Assembly: GCA_027484425.1 (NCBI GenBank)
Contig: JAIXSZ010000022.1
Location: forward strand, 1-61,633
Origin: Sphingobacteriales bacterium
GTDB taxonomy: Bacteria; Bacteroidota; Bacteroidia; Chitinophagales; Chitinophagaceae
DNA: 61,633 nucleotides
Reading direction: 5' to 3'
Numbering within the stretch: the first letter of the stretch is position 1; each line of letters starts with the position of its first letter. Shown here in pieces: positions 37,171 through 45,310 of the stretch. The notes beneath the pieces are model-generated. The model saw only the letters and a list, made by a program, of their open reading frames with translations. It did no database searches and was not told where the DNA came from. A program made the position numbers and the translations under genes.

Positions 37171-37664
37171 TTTCCCCTTACCATCTTCACCATCTTCAGT
37201 GCTGTCAGAGCAGCCTCTTCACCCTTGTGGCCATGTACACCACCCAGGCGTTCCCATGCCTGCTCGGTAGTGTCCAGCGTCAGCACCCCAAATATTACCG
37301 GCACAGGCAGTGTCAGGTTCAGTTGCAGTATACCATCAGTTGCCGCTTGGCACACATAGTCAAAGTGCGGCGTACCACCCCTTATTACTGCCCCAAACGC
37401 TATTATCGCCTCCGGCTCATTGTCCTTACCCACACTGCTCTGCCATGCATGTTTGCAGCCATAGGGCAGCTCAAACGCCCCCGGCACCACTACCTCCCGC
37501 ACCACTGTTGCCCCCCATGCTGTCAACACGCGCTTGCAGCCCTCCAGTTGGGCAGCTACTATCGTGTCATTCCATTCCGTATATACTATTGCCACTCGGG
37601 CAGCAGATAGCTGTTGCAGTGCCTCCGTATCCAGCAGACTGCTGCTGTGTGTCAACTGTGCCAT
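37167..37664 (-). CDS. ribH: 6,7-dimethyl-8-ribityllumazine synthase
   Basis: The 165-residue protein has the lumazine synthase motifs VPGAFELPYGCKHA, GAVIRGGTPHFDYVC, PVIFGVLTLDT and the catalytic-His region GGVHGHKGEEAALTAL. It condenses 5-amino-6-ribitylaminouracil with dihydroxybutanone phosphate in riboflavin synthesis. No FMN riboswitch or other rib genes are visible nearby. The thioesterase gene lies 54 bp upstream on the same strand. Confidence 0.95.
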   Translation of the reverse strand: MAQLTHSSSLLDTEALQQLSAARVAIVYTEWNDTIVAAQLEGCKRVLTAWGATVVREVVVPGAFELPYGCKHAWQSSVGKDNEPEAIIAFGAVIRGGTPHFDYVCQAATDGILQLNLTLPVPVIFGVLTLDTTEQAWERLGGVHGHKGEEAALTALKMVKMVRGN

Positions 37665-37718
37665 GGTTATTATTTTATTATCGTTTTGTTTCGTTTTTCT
37701 GTGGTTCCTACTGTCACA

Positions 37719-38180
37719 TTAGCTGTTATATTCCATACCAGTCACTATCAGGTTGCTGTTGGCGCGGGCCAGTATACGGTCGTTCATGTCATACACATGG
37801 CACTCCACATTTATTATTTTTTTGCCCGTTCTCAGCACCTCACTCTTAGCCCTCAGCCGCTCACCATCCTTTATCGCATACAGAAAGTCCACATTCAGCG
37901 TCAGCGATGTGTAGTGCATATCAGTCTCCAGGCTCACCACAGCCCAGCCTATGGCCTCATCTATCACCAGGCTCATCATTCCACCATGTATATGTCCGTA
38001 GGGGTTGGTCATTTCTGTGCGCACCTCAGTGCTCAGCGTCGCCTTGCCTTTTTCTATGTGCTCCAGCGTAAACTGTAGCCAGTTGCCCGCCGGCGACCTC
38101 GAGTCGGTCACCACCTTACCCTCATACGTAGCTTTTATGTAGTCCAGTACCTTGCCTTTTGGTATTTCTCGGTATCCCAT
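37719..38180 (-). CDS. PaaI-like hotdog-fold thioesterase
   Basis: The 153-residue protein has the hotdog signature GHIHGGMMSLVIDEAIGWAV, with the conserved HGG, and LNVDFLYAIKDGERLRAKSEV. It probably hydrolyses acyl- or aryl-CoA thioesters. The ATG at 38180 fits the domain start (MGYREIPKGKV); a longer frame from 38222 is non-conserved and overlaps the divergent MFS leader. The thioesterase substrate is not predictable. Confidence 0.8.
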   Translation of the reverse strand: MGYREIPKGKVLDYIKATYEGKVVTDSRSPAGNWLQFTLEHIEKGKATLSTEVRTEMTNPYGHIHGGMMSLVIDEAIGWAVVSLETDMHYTSLTLNVDFLYAIKDGERLRAKSEVLRTGKKIINVECHVYDMNDRILARANSNLIVTGMEYNS

Positions 38181-38244
38181 TCTGCAAATCTCAAATTCCA
38201 AACCCCAAATTCCAAATTCCACCCAAAACTATTACTTTAGTCAC

Positions 38245-39564
38245 ATGAACACCGCCACTACTCCCACCATCACCTCGTCGCGCAGGGTGCAGCGTGCATG
38301 GTCTATGTACGACTGGGCCAACTCTGCTTACAACCTCGTCATCACCTCCACCATATTCCCTGCCTACTACAACGCTGTCACCACTGTCTCTAAAGATGGC
38401 GTAGTCGTGTCCGATATGGTTTCATTTTTTGGCATTCAGGTCAAAAACAGTGCCCTGTTCGATTATTCCATCGCCGCCGCCTACCTCGTCATAGCCATCT
38501 TATCGCCCATACTCTCCTCCATCGCCGACGCTCAGGGCAGCAAAAAACGCTTCATGCAGCTATTTTGCTACATGGGCGCCATCTCCTGCTGTTGTTTATA
38601 CTTTTTCACCCGTCACACCCTCGAGCTCGGCATTATCTGCTCCTCCATAGCCGCCCTCGGCTATTGTGGCAGCCTCGTGTTCTACAACTCCTACCTGCCC
38701 GAGATCGCCCTCCCTCCCGATCGTCACCGTGTCAGCGCACAGGGTTTTGCCTATGGCTACATAGGCAGCGTGCTCCTACAACTTATCTGTTTTTTGTTTG
38801 TGCTGCAGCCCGCCCTTTTTGGCATCACCGACGATTCCTTTGCACCCCGCCTCTCCTTTGTCCTCGTAGGCCTCTGGTGGATCGGTTTCGCACAGATACC
38901 CTTTGCCCGCCTCCCCGCCAGCACCGCAGTCCAAGCAGCCCCCGGCAGCAGCGTACTTTCCAACGGATTTAAAGAACTCCGCAAAGTCTGGCAGCAGATA
39001 CGCCACCTGCCACGCCTCAAAACCTACCTACTTTCCTTCTTCTTCTACAGCATGGGCGTACAGACGGTTATGCTCGCAGCCACCATCTTTGGCAGCAAGG
39101 AGCTCAAGCTCGAGACCTCCCAACTCATAGGCGCCATACTCGTCATACAGCTAGTAGCCATTGCCGGTGCCTACCTCATGGCAAAGCTCTCCGACAAATT
39201 CGGCGATCTCCCCGTCCTGTTTGTCGTCGTCCTCGTCTGGATCGGCGTATGCATAGCTGCCTACTACACCTACACCGCCACACAATTCTACATCGTAGCC
39301 GCCGTAGTAGGCATCATCATGGGCGGCATACAGTCGCTCAGCCGCTCCACCTACTCCCGCCTAATGCCACCCACCCACGACACCACCTCCTTCTTTAGTT
39401 TCTACGATGTCACCGAAAAACTCGCCATCGTCATCGGCATGTTGTCCTTTGGCTTCATCGATAGTATCCTCAATATGCGCACCGCCATCATAGCCCTCAT
39501 CGGCTTCTTTGCCATCGGTGCCATCATCCTCTTCATAGCCATGCGAACCCGCGACTCCAACTAA
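38245..39564 (+). CDS. MFS transporter, UMF1 (Atg22-like) family
   Basis: The 439-residue integral membrane protein has about 12 transmembrane segments and the family signature SMYDWANSAYNLVITSTIFPAYY. Relatives are uncharacterised or vacuolar amino-acid exporters. Start ATG at 38245 (MNTATTPTIT). Codon usage is distinctly C-ending compared with other genes in the window (runs of CTC, ATC, GCC), which is unusual for this genome region. Confidence 0.88.
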   Translation: MNTATTPTITSSRRVQRAWSMYDWANSAYNLVITSTIFPAYYNAVTTVSKDGVVVSDMVSFFGIQVKNSALFDYSIAAAYLVIAILSPILSSIADAQGSKKRFMQLFCYMGAISCCCLYFFTRHTLELGIICSSIAALGYCGSLVFYNSYLPEIALPPDRHRVSAQGFAYGYIGSVLLQLICFLFVLQPALFGITDDSFAPRLSFVLVGLWWIGFAQIPFARLPASTAVQAAPGSSVLSNGFKELRKVWQQIRHLPRLKTYLLSFFFYSMGVQTVMLAATIFGSKELKLETSQLIGAILVIQLVAIAGAYLMAKLSDKFGDLPVLFVVVLVWIGVCIAAYYTYTATQFYIVAAVVGIIMGGIQSLSRSTYSRLMPPTHDTTSFFSFYDVTEKLAIVIGMLSFGFIDSILNMRTAIIALIGFFAIGAIILFIAMRTRDSN

Positions 39565-39926
39565 TCCACACCCTGTTTCATTTATTTTTGTCTCCCAGCC
39601 ATAGCACTACTAGCAGCGGGCTTTGTGTCACTCGCTTGTACTGGCGGGGCAGGGTGGGGCTTGGCTCCGTTACACACTATAAAAAACCAATAAAAATGAG
39701 GGTCATTGCGAATCCCAATCCTAGCCCTGTGCAAAGCGTCGGGGTTTAGCGCGCGCTTTGAGGGAAAACACGCACACAATCCTTATTATTTTAATCACTA
39801 ATTTATAATACATAAAAATAATTCAACCACTTTAAATTTACGACTGTAATTTTATGCCAAACCCACCATTTGTACCTATATTCGACAAGCTGAATAATGA
39901 TAAGTTTTTTTTTGATATGGTATTGA
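39565..39926. other. left boundary of accessory island 2
   Basis: Gene-free region. It begins with GC-rich DNA, including CAAAGCG (39732-39738) against CGCTTTG nearby (39754-39760), and turns AT-rich after 39780. A short frame at 39855-39956 (33 codons starting MPNPPFVPIF) may be the frameshifted upstream part of the coding remnant at 39927-40022. Confidence 0.4.
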
Positions 39927-40022
39927 ACAGAATTACGAGCAAACCGCTACGCTAAAAAACGCTTTTCTAAATTTGGTGTGAATTGGAATGATCATGAGTA
40001 CTATGGATATTCTACTAACTAA
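39927..40022 (+). pseudogene. orphan C-terminal coding remnant 1
   Basis: An open frame without start reads ELRANRYAKKRFSKFGVNW, then ends with TAA at 40020-40022. An in-frame TGA sits at 39924-39926. The same peptide (EIRANRHAKTRFSKFGVNW) recurs at 40504-40614, and their nucleotides share a 27-28 base identical run. Conserved protein sequence at two sites with no start and followed each time by a small lipoprotein gene looks like a displaced C-terminus of a larger protein, possibly a polymorphic toxin. No catalytic motif is visible. Confidence 0.55.
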
Positions 40023-40040
40023 TGTATAAATACAATATCT

Positions 40041-40472
40041 ATGAAAAATAAATTAATATTATTATTCTCATTGTTATGTACACTTCTTTGCAATAATTCT
40101 TGCAAGGACGGTGTGCCCTTTTTTGCTGAGAGGTTCTATCCGTTGATTATAGTCAATAACTCTACGAAAGATATAATATACTATATGGATAATGGAAGGG
40201 AGTTTCAGTACCCTGATACTACTCTACCAACTATTAAGCCCTCAATTCGAAGAATAAAAGCTTTAGACAGAATATCATATAGTTCGCCCAAAAAATGGGA
40301 AGATATTGTAAACGACACCCCATCCGATACAATGTCGATCTATCTTTTTGATGCAAATGTTTTTGATAGTACCGACTGGTATACAATAAGAGCCAACTAC
40401 ATGGTTCTAAAACGATATAGTATCAGTGCAGAGTATCTCAGAAACAACAATAACACTATTGTGTATCCTTAA
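40041..40472 (+). CDS. small lipoprotein, paralogue 1 (putative immunity protein)
   Basis: The 143-residue product has a lipoprotein leader (LLFSLLCTLLCNNSC; Cys21 lipidated) and a compact domain with YPLIIVNNSTKDIIYYM, DTMSIYLFDA, DWYTIRANYMVLKRY and SAEYL...TIVYP. A lipoprotein family with the ending VLKRYDLSLEDL..TYP is common in Bacteroidota, but its role is unknown. It is 19 bases downstream of coding remnant 1. Paralogue 2 lies at 40641. The last ~75 bases of both genes are almost identical at the DNA level while their middles differ. Confidence 0.65.
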   Translation: MKNKLILLFSLLCTLLCNNSCKDGVPFFAERFYPLIIVNNSTKDIIYYMDNGREFQYPDTTLPTIKPSIRRIKALDRISYSSPKKWEDIVNDTPSDTMSIYLFDANVFDSTDWYTIRANYMVLKRYSISAEYLRNNNNTIVYP

Positions 40473-40503
40473 GCATGTAGTAAAGTTGTACTAATTTTAT
40501 TAG

Positions 40504-40614
40504 ATAGGTATACCCAGTGCCTTAGGTGCTGAATGTACAGAAATACGAGCAAACAGACACGCAAAAACACGCTTTTCTAAATTTGGTGTGAATTGGGATT
40601 TGTATGAGTATTGA
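40504..40614 (+). pseudogene. orphan C-terminal coding remnant 2
   Basis: An open frame from after a TAG at 40501-40503 to a TGA at 40612-40614 reads IPSALGAECTEIRANRHAK and on to NWDLYEY. It is homologous to remnant 1. It has no start codon and no upstream gene, and ends 26 bases before lipoprotein paralogue 2. Confidence 0.55.
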
Positions 40615-40640
40615 TACCCAACTAATTAAAATAACTATCT

Positions 40641-41063
40641 ATGAAAACCATTTTAAGTGCATTAATTATATTATTGCTAACTGTGTCTTCCTGTGATGAA
40701 CCTCCATTTTTCGCAGAAAAATTTTACATGCTCTATGTCGTTAACAACACATATAAGAGTATTTACTATTACGAGGAAAGGGTTAATTCTGAATTTCCGT
40801 ATCCCGATACTACATTGCCGTCCACTAAGCCTACAATGCAAAAAATTGAAGCAAACGACAAATATGGAATTTCTTCACAAGTAAAGTGGAATGAAGTTAT
40901 CGACAAAATGCCATCAGACACTATGGCCTTCTATATTTTTGATGCAGAAACAATTGAAAACACCGACTGGAGTGTAATAAGAGCTAACTACTTAGTTCTA
41001 AAACGATATAGTATCAGTGCAGAGTACCTCACAAACAACAACAATACTATTGTGTATCCTTAA
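40641..41063 (+). CDS. small lipoprotein, paralogue 2 (putative immunity protein)
   Basis: The 140-residue protein matches 40041-40472 over its whole length: lipoprotein leader (LIILLLTVSSC; Cys18 lipidated), YVVNNTYKSIYYYEE, YPDTTLPSTKP, DTMAFYIFDAETIENTDW and YLVLKRYSISAEYL. Similarity is highest at the two ends and lowest in the centre, a pattern seen when specificity regions diversify or partial conversion occurs. It follows remnant 2. Together the two remnant-lipoprotein pairs look like a tandem duplication of about 600 bp. Confidence 0.65.
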   Translation: MKTILSALIILLLTVSSCDEPPFFAEKFYMLYVVNNTYKSIYYYEERVNSEFPYPDTTLPSTKPTMQKIEANDKYGISSQVKWNEVIDKMPSDTMAFYIFDAETIENTDWSVIRANYLVLKRYSISAEYLTNNNNTIVYP

Positions 41064-41086
41064 GTTGTAAATTAGATATACCCAGT

Positions 41087-41157
41087 TATCCAGTTGTTCC
41101 ACTTGTTCCGTAGGGTCAACTTTAACAACCAAAAAGAATCCTTCTCTACTGATCTAA
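41087..41157. repeat. dispersed repeat, copy C (head)
   Basis: CCAGTTGTTCC..TTGTTCCGTAGGGTCAAC followed by AACAACCAAAAAGAATC matches the head of copies A and D, with degenerate hairpin arms. It ends directly at the start of coding remnant 3, so the junction of the repeat and the coding fragment is abrupt. Confidence 0.65.
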
Positions 41158-41289
41158 TTTTCACCAGATGTAATAAAAGGATTTGAGCCATTCAATTCAA
41201 AAAATATAGCTGGGATTATAGATAATGTTGTGAAAAAAGCAAATTCGAATGAAGAGGGTAATAAAACCTTACAAAGTATACCAAATTAA
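41158..41289 (+). pseudogene. orphan C-terminal coding remnant 3
   Basis: A 43-residue open frame without start reads SPDVIKGFEPFNSKNIAGII, continues as NVVKKANSNEEGNKTLQ and ends with TAA at 41287-41289. An in-frame stop (41155-41157) lies exactly at the repeat boundary. It ends 27 bases before the next small secreted protein gene. It is unrelated to remnants 1 and 2, so a different parent gene is involved. Confidence 0.5.
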
Positions 41290-41316
41290 TATTTATCGTC
41301 AAAAAAGTACCCTTAA

Positions 41317-41946
41317 ATGCATCGCATCTTAATAGTAAGCTTATTGTTGTATTCTCTTAACGCATCAGGGCAAAAGCAAACAAGTAATTGTATGTTGTTA
41401 AAGAATATTGTCAAGGGAATAGAATTAGAAAAGCGTAATATCGAATTGTGCCGATTAGTTGATGGTAAGTATGATTGGAGTACAGATACTATAAAGCCTA
41501 AGGTTGATTATATAAACGATCAAGTTGTGGATAGTATATTGAAATTACATGATATTAACACAATCTTAAGAGCACGGTTTGATTCTGTATTTTATTTGAG
41601 GGATTATAATATAATATTTGATCCATCATACACTTTTACGCCCAAATGTAATTGTAATATTAACGGCAAAAAGATTCTTGTAGTTAATGACTCCAGCGAA
41701 TTATTAAAATATAAAAACTTCAATTTGATTAAAGTAGTTGGTGCACCATCTAGATATAATACGTATTCTCCTACAGAAAAACGACGAATAGACTATTTTT
41801 CAATAAAGCTGAGGCACAGAAGTGCAAAAAGCAAGTTAGACGCTGTAATATGTTTATATCTCAATGTTGATAATGTTCTATATTTAAAGGAATTTCGTGT
41901 CATTCGTAAAAATGAAATTGACGTTGATGAGAACAGCGTGCGGTAA
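41317..41946 (+). CDS. hypothetical secreted protein (putative immunity protein)
   Basis: The 209-residue protein has a cleavable signal peptide (MHRILIVSLLLYSLNASGQ). The mature part is unrecognised (for example DGKYDWSTDTIKPKVDYI, NGKKILVVNDSSELLKYKNFN, CLYLNVDNVLYLKEFRVI) and looks alpha/beta. It follows remnant 3 closely and is followed by a dispersed repeat. AT-rich, like the rest of the island. Role as immunity protein is a positional inference. Confidence 0.55.
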   Translation: MHRILIVSLLLYSLNASGQKQTSNCMLLKNIVKGIELEKRNIELCRLVDGKYDWSTDTIKPKVDYINDQVVDSILKLHDINTILRARFDSVFYLRDYNIIFDPSYTFTPKCNCNINGKKILVVNDSSELLKYKNFNLIKVVGAPSRYNTYSPTEKRRIDYFSIKLRHRSAKSKLDAVICLYLNVDNVLYLKEFRVIRKNEIDVDENSVR

Positions 41947-41963
41947 ACCTTTCCGCTCTTTGT

Positions 41964-42160
41964 CCCATTTGTTCCTTCGATTCAACTGGAACAACCAATA
42001 AAACTCGTTCTCCCGAGCGCAATTTGGCTTAAATCTTCAAAGACAAACTTGGTGCGAGGAGTGTTTTCCACTCCCGTCAAACTATCGGTAAGTGTTTTTC
42101 ACTTGCGTAAAATTCACACACTGTGCCAGTGCGGGTTATGATTGCTTAATAAGTTATAGA
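41964..42160. repeat. dispersed repeat, copy B-prime
   Basis: GTTCCTTCGATTCAACTGG at 41971, AACAACCAATAAAA, CGTTCTCCCGAGCG, and farther on TTTTTCACTTGCGTAAAATTC match the head and part of the tail of copy B. The 283-bp gap up to the ATPase gene holds no other feature. Confidence 0.65.
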
Positions 42161-42230
42161 AACAACAAATTCCATTGCACGATGGGTTTTGTTATTTTTG
42201 GGGAGTACATTTACTTAACATTTACAGCAA

Positions 42231-43439
42231 GTGATTACAGAAATTAAAATAAACAACTTTAAATCGGTTCAGGAATTAACCCTCCCTCTGGGTAGGTTCA
42301 ATGTGCTGATAGGTGCAAATGGCTCCGGCAAATCTAATATACTGGAGGCAATTGCCTTTGGCGGTGCTGCATCTGCAGATAAATTGGATAATGAGTTTTT
42401 GGGGTCTAGGGGGATAAGGACAGCAAGTGCCAAATTGATGAAGAGTGCGTTTTTAAAGGAGAATCCACCTATGTCAATCTCTGTAGGGTTTAGCGGAGAA
42501 TCTATTAAGGTTGAACTATCTATAAATCAGGATTCTGGACCAGTATTAAAATGGAAAACGATTGAAGAGCTTGAGTTGGATAATAATCTAAATTCACTTG
42601 CTTACGCATACCATAAAAAGAAAACAGGAGTACGGGTGGGAGATTTTGACTTATCTGAGTTTTTTAAAAGGCTAATGCAAGAGGAAATTGATGAGAATAA
42701 GGAGGAACAAAAAGGCTTCAATAAAGTTAGAAAAATACTTACTGAATCAAAAGTTCTTGATCAAGTTCAAAGAGTTGACAACTTTCATATTTGGATTTCG
42801 AATTTCATAATTTATAGTCCTGAAATAAGTTCATTAAGGAAATTTGAGGAAGAAAGCCAAATACAGCCATTAGGCGTAAAGGGCGAAGGCTTATTTTATG
42901 TCCTGCAAGTTTTTTATGAAAACTATGGAGAGGAAACAATAAATGAGTTAAGAAAATATCTGCATGTCATAGAATGGTTTGATGATTTTGAGGCTGTTTT
43001 TGACAAGGTGAGTGGCAGAAGCAGTCTTGTCGTTAAAGACAGGCATATGCCCGATGTAACCCTCAATCAGCACAATGTAAATGAAGGCTTTCTGTTCCTA
43101 CTGTTCTACATCTCACTAATCATTAGCAAGGAAACACCTGCTTTCTTTGCCATAGATAACATAGAGGCATCCTTTCATCCTAAGTTGTGTGAGGAGCTGA
43201 TACGGAATCTTGTAGCGTTGGCTAAGAAACATGACAAGCAGATTATACTTACCACACACAATCCCTTTGTGTTAGACGGGCTTGACCTCAATGACCCGGA
43301 GCAAAAACTATTTGTGGTTAGGCGTAATGCTGATGGAGAAACAATTGCAGATAGCATAGATAAAGCCCCCTCGAAAATAAAGCTATCTGAAGCATGGATG
43401 CGGGGCTACATTGGCGGACAACCTGAAACTATTGAATAA
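42231..43439 (+). CDS. AAA ATPase of the OLD/RecF-like (AAA_15/21) group, putative defence protein
   Basis: The 402-residue ABC-type ATPase has ITEIKINNFKSVQELTLPLG, Walker A GANGSGKSN, a signature region near VNEGFLFLLFYISLI, Walker B AFFAIDNIEASFHP and the H-loop TTHNPF. No coiled coil as in SMC proteins. OLD/AAA15 ATPases that pair with TOPRIM or small nucleases act in phage defence (e.g. PARIS, AbiL, Gabija-like systems). Start is GTG at 42231, matching the family beginning. It is coupled by a one-base overlap (TAATG) to the next gene. The pair is flanked by dispersed repeats, in keeping with a mobile cargo module. Confidence 0.85.
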   Translation: MITEIKINNFKSVQELTLPLGRFNVLIGANGSGKSNILEAIAFGGAASADKLDNEFLGSRGIRTASAKLMKSAFLKENPPMSISVGFSGESIKVELSINQDSGPVLKWKTIEELELDNNLNSLAYAYHKKKTGVRVGDFDLSEFFKRLMQEEIDENKEEQKGFNKVRKILTESKVLDQVQRVDNFHIWISNFIIYSPEISSLRKFEEESQIQPLGVKGEGLFYVLQVFYENYGEETINELRKYLHVIEWFDDFEAVFDKVSGRSSLVVKDRHMPDVTLNQHNVNEGFLFLLFYISLIISKETPAFFAIDNIEASFHPKLCEELIRNLVALAKKHDKQIILTTHNPFVLDGLDLNDPEQKLFVVRRNADGETIADSIDKAPSKIKLSEAWMRGYIGGQPETIE

Positions 43440-44101
43440 TGAGATTTGCAGTAGCAGGGGAAGGACTTACGGATTTCAAGGTGGTAAAGAATCTGCTAAT
43501 AGGCTTCTTTAAAAATAAAGACTTACCTATCACTCGTCTGCTACCCAAAGATTATGAGCCTATAGGTTGGGGTAATGTTTTAAAATACCTCGGGTCAGAC
43601 GAATTCAAAACCAGCTTTGAATTTAATGATTTTGTTGTTGTGCAAATAGATTCAGATGAATGCGTAGAATGGGTAGAAGGCATCAAACACATTGGAAATA
43701 AGCAGGAAGAACTCGGTGCTTTCATTGAACAATTAAAAACAACACTGATTAAGCACATCGGGAAAGATTTTTATGATACTCAAATGGACAAAATAATATT
43801 TGCTATTTGTGTACACGAAATTGAGTGTTGGTTATTGCCATTTAATACAACTCAAAAGGCACATTCTGGTAAAATGGTTAACTGTGCAGAAACACTGGAA
43901 GCATACTGCAAAAAGCAAGGCTTTTCCATACACCAAAAGAACTATCTGGACGGGAAACATTATGACTTGCTTTCCAAGGAAATGAAAGACCACCGTATAC
44001 TATCTCAGAAATCCGCATTAAACCCTAGTCTGAATTACTTCATTAATACACTGCAAGAGAAATTCCCTGACCTTACCCCCTTTGGTTCAAGTGTTAAATA
44101 A
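43439..44101 (+). CDS. TOPRIM-like partner (DUF4276/RloB-like) of the ATPase
   Basis: The 220-residue protein begins MRFAVAGEGLTDFKVVKNLL with the acidic residue of a TOPRIM-like fold (GEG.TD), then FVVVQIDSDE (the D-x-D pair) and ICVHEIECWLLPF, the E-x-E-x-W-L block shared by DUF4276 and RloB-type proteins. Expected to be a nuclease or nucleic-acid effector gated by the ATPase. The start overlaps the ATPase stop by one base. I am confident of the TOPRIM-like pattern but not of the exact family name. Confidence 0.65.
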   Translation: MRFAVAGEGLTDFKVVKNLLIGFFKNKDLPITRLLPKDYEPIGWGNVLKYLGSDEFKTSFEFNDFVVVQIDSDECVEWVEGIKHIGNKQEELGAFIEQLKTTLIKHIGKDFYDTQMDKIIFAICVHEIECWLLPFNTTQKAHSGKMVNCAETLEAYCKKQGFSIHQKNYLDGKHYDLLSKEMKDHRILSQKSALNPSLNYFINTLQEKFPDLTPFGSSVK

Positions 44102-44102
44102 T

Positions 44103-44375
44103 AAATTTGGCGCAAGTCCTCGTTCTTCCAGTTGTTCCGAAGGGTCAAATGCAAAAATCAATAAAATTCGTTCTCCTGAACGCCTTCACTTTCCAGCAGC
44201 TTAATCCTTTCCGCGGTCGTTGGTATTGCTCACCATCTGCTAGCGTGTCGGCAGAAAAACACTTGGCAAAAGCACGTCATTCACTTTCAATAATCCCAAA
44301 ACACAAAGTGTAGATAAAATAAACGCTACTATACCCACATTGGCGCAATTTTTGCGGCACTAGGGTAGTGGTGCA
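44103..44375. repeat. dispersed repeat, copy D (near full length)
   Basis: It begins AAATTTGGCGCA, then the head hairpin arms (TTCCAGTTGTTCCGAAGGG), CGTTCTCCTGAACG, CCTTCACTTTCC, a less conserved middle and the tail TTGGCGCAATTTTTGCGGCA. The whole element of about 270 bp parallels copy B. Downstream, TGGTGCAC is repeated at 44371 and 44401. No gene is present up to 44459. Confidence 0.75.
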
Positions 44376-44459
44376 CTCTATGTCCATCACTCCCAAAAGT
44401 GGTGCACACTCTTTACACTACAAAAATTTCGTTTTATCCATCAAAACAATACAATATAA

Positions 44460-44969
44460 ATGATGAAAAGTATAATGTTTCTGATTTTTTTACCTTATTC
44501 GTTCAGCACATATTCGCAAACCAAGAGTAGGGCATGGGTGCGCGAAGACTATGTAAAAGCAAAAATTGATGGAGACACTGCAGCTTATCGTTTTTTATTT
44601 CCTATCGGTGCATTTATGTATGATGAAAATAACAAACTATTCATAGAAACGTATGGTGGAGAATCAATGCCTATCAGGTATAAAATGGAAATTGTTGATG
44701 GACAAAAGAAGAACAGACTATCGAACTTACACTATAACCTTAACTATATTACACGTAGCGAGGTGCAAAGATTATCCAATGCGACATTTTATTTTTGGCA
44801 TTCAGGAGATAGGATCGAACTTGAAATTTTGGAAAAAAACAGAACTCAAAAATATTTTTTTGTTGATCATGATGGCGGCTATCGATTTGTAAATATTTAT
44901 GATGCTAAAGAGTACTTAAATAATAAATATGGTACTAATACTGTACTAAAGCCAATTTCGATAGAATAG
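44460..44969 (+). CDS. hypothetical secreted protein
   Basis: The 169-residue protein has a signal peptide (MMKSIMFLIFLPYSFSTYSQ) and a mature domain rich in aromatic residues (for example AAYRFLFPIGAFMYDENNK, YITRSEVQRLSNATFYFWHS). Not recognised. It lies between two copies of the dispersed repeat and may be another cargo gene of the island, possibly an orphan immunity gene without its partner. Confidence 0.55.
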   Translation: MMKSIMFLIFLPYSFSTYSQTKSRAWVREDYVKAKIDGDTAAYRFLFPIGAFMYDENNKLFIETYGGESMPIRYKMEIVDGQKKNRLSNLHYNLNYITRSEVQRLSNATFYFWHSGDRIELEILEKNRTQKYFFVDHDGGYRFVNIYDAKEYLNNKYGTNTVLKPISIE

Positions 44970-45011
44970 AAATAAGCAGAAATCCCATTTGACACTAGGA
45001 TTCATAGCTAA

Positions 45012-45200
45012 ATTTGGCGCATATCTTTTTACTTGTGTCCAACTTTCTACCACTCTTTTTCACTTGCATAAAATCCATATCTCAAATTGTGGATATCTTA
45101 ATCCCTGCCACACCTGTTTTGGCAGAAGTTGGTGCACTTTTTGCGGCATCAGTAGAGCGCAGTCTATTTTATTCATTATCCCATAAAACCCACTATCATT
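45012..45200. repeat. dispersed repeat, tail copy E
   Basis: Begins AAATTTGGCGCA, then TTTTTCACTTGCATAAAATCC, AAATTGTGGATATCTTAAT and TTTTTGCGGCATCAGTAGAGCG. The last 120 bases match 2187-2320 upstream of tandem array 1 at high identity. It lacks most of the head. Confidence 0.75.
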
Positions 45201-45310
45201 ATGTCTTTACTTCATTTTTATGACCACCAGCACGATACATCATCCCAATATCCCAGCACCCCAAATTATGCTGCAAAACACCATAGTATCCGCCAGGAAA
45301 TACATACCCA

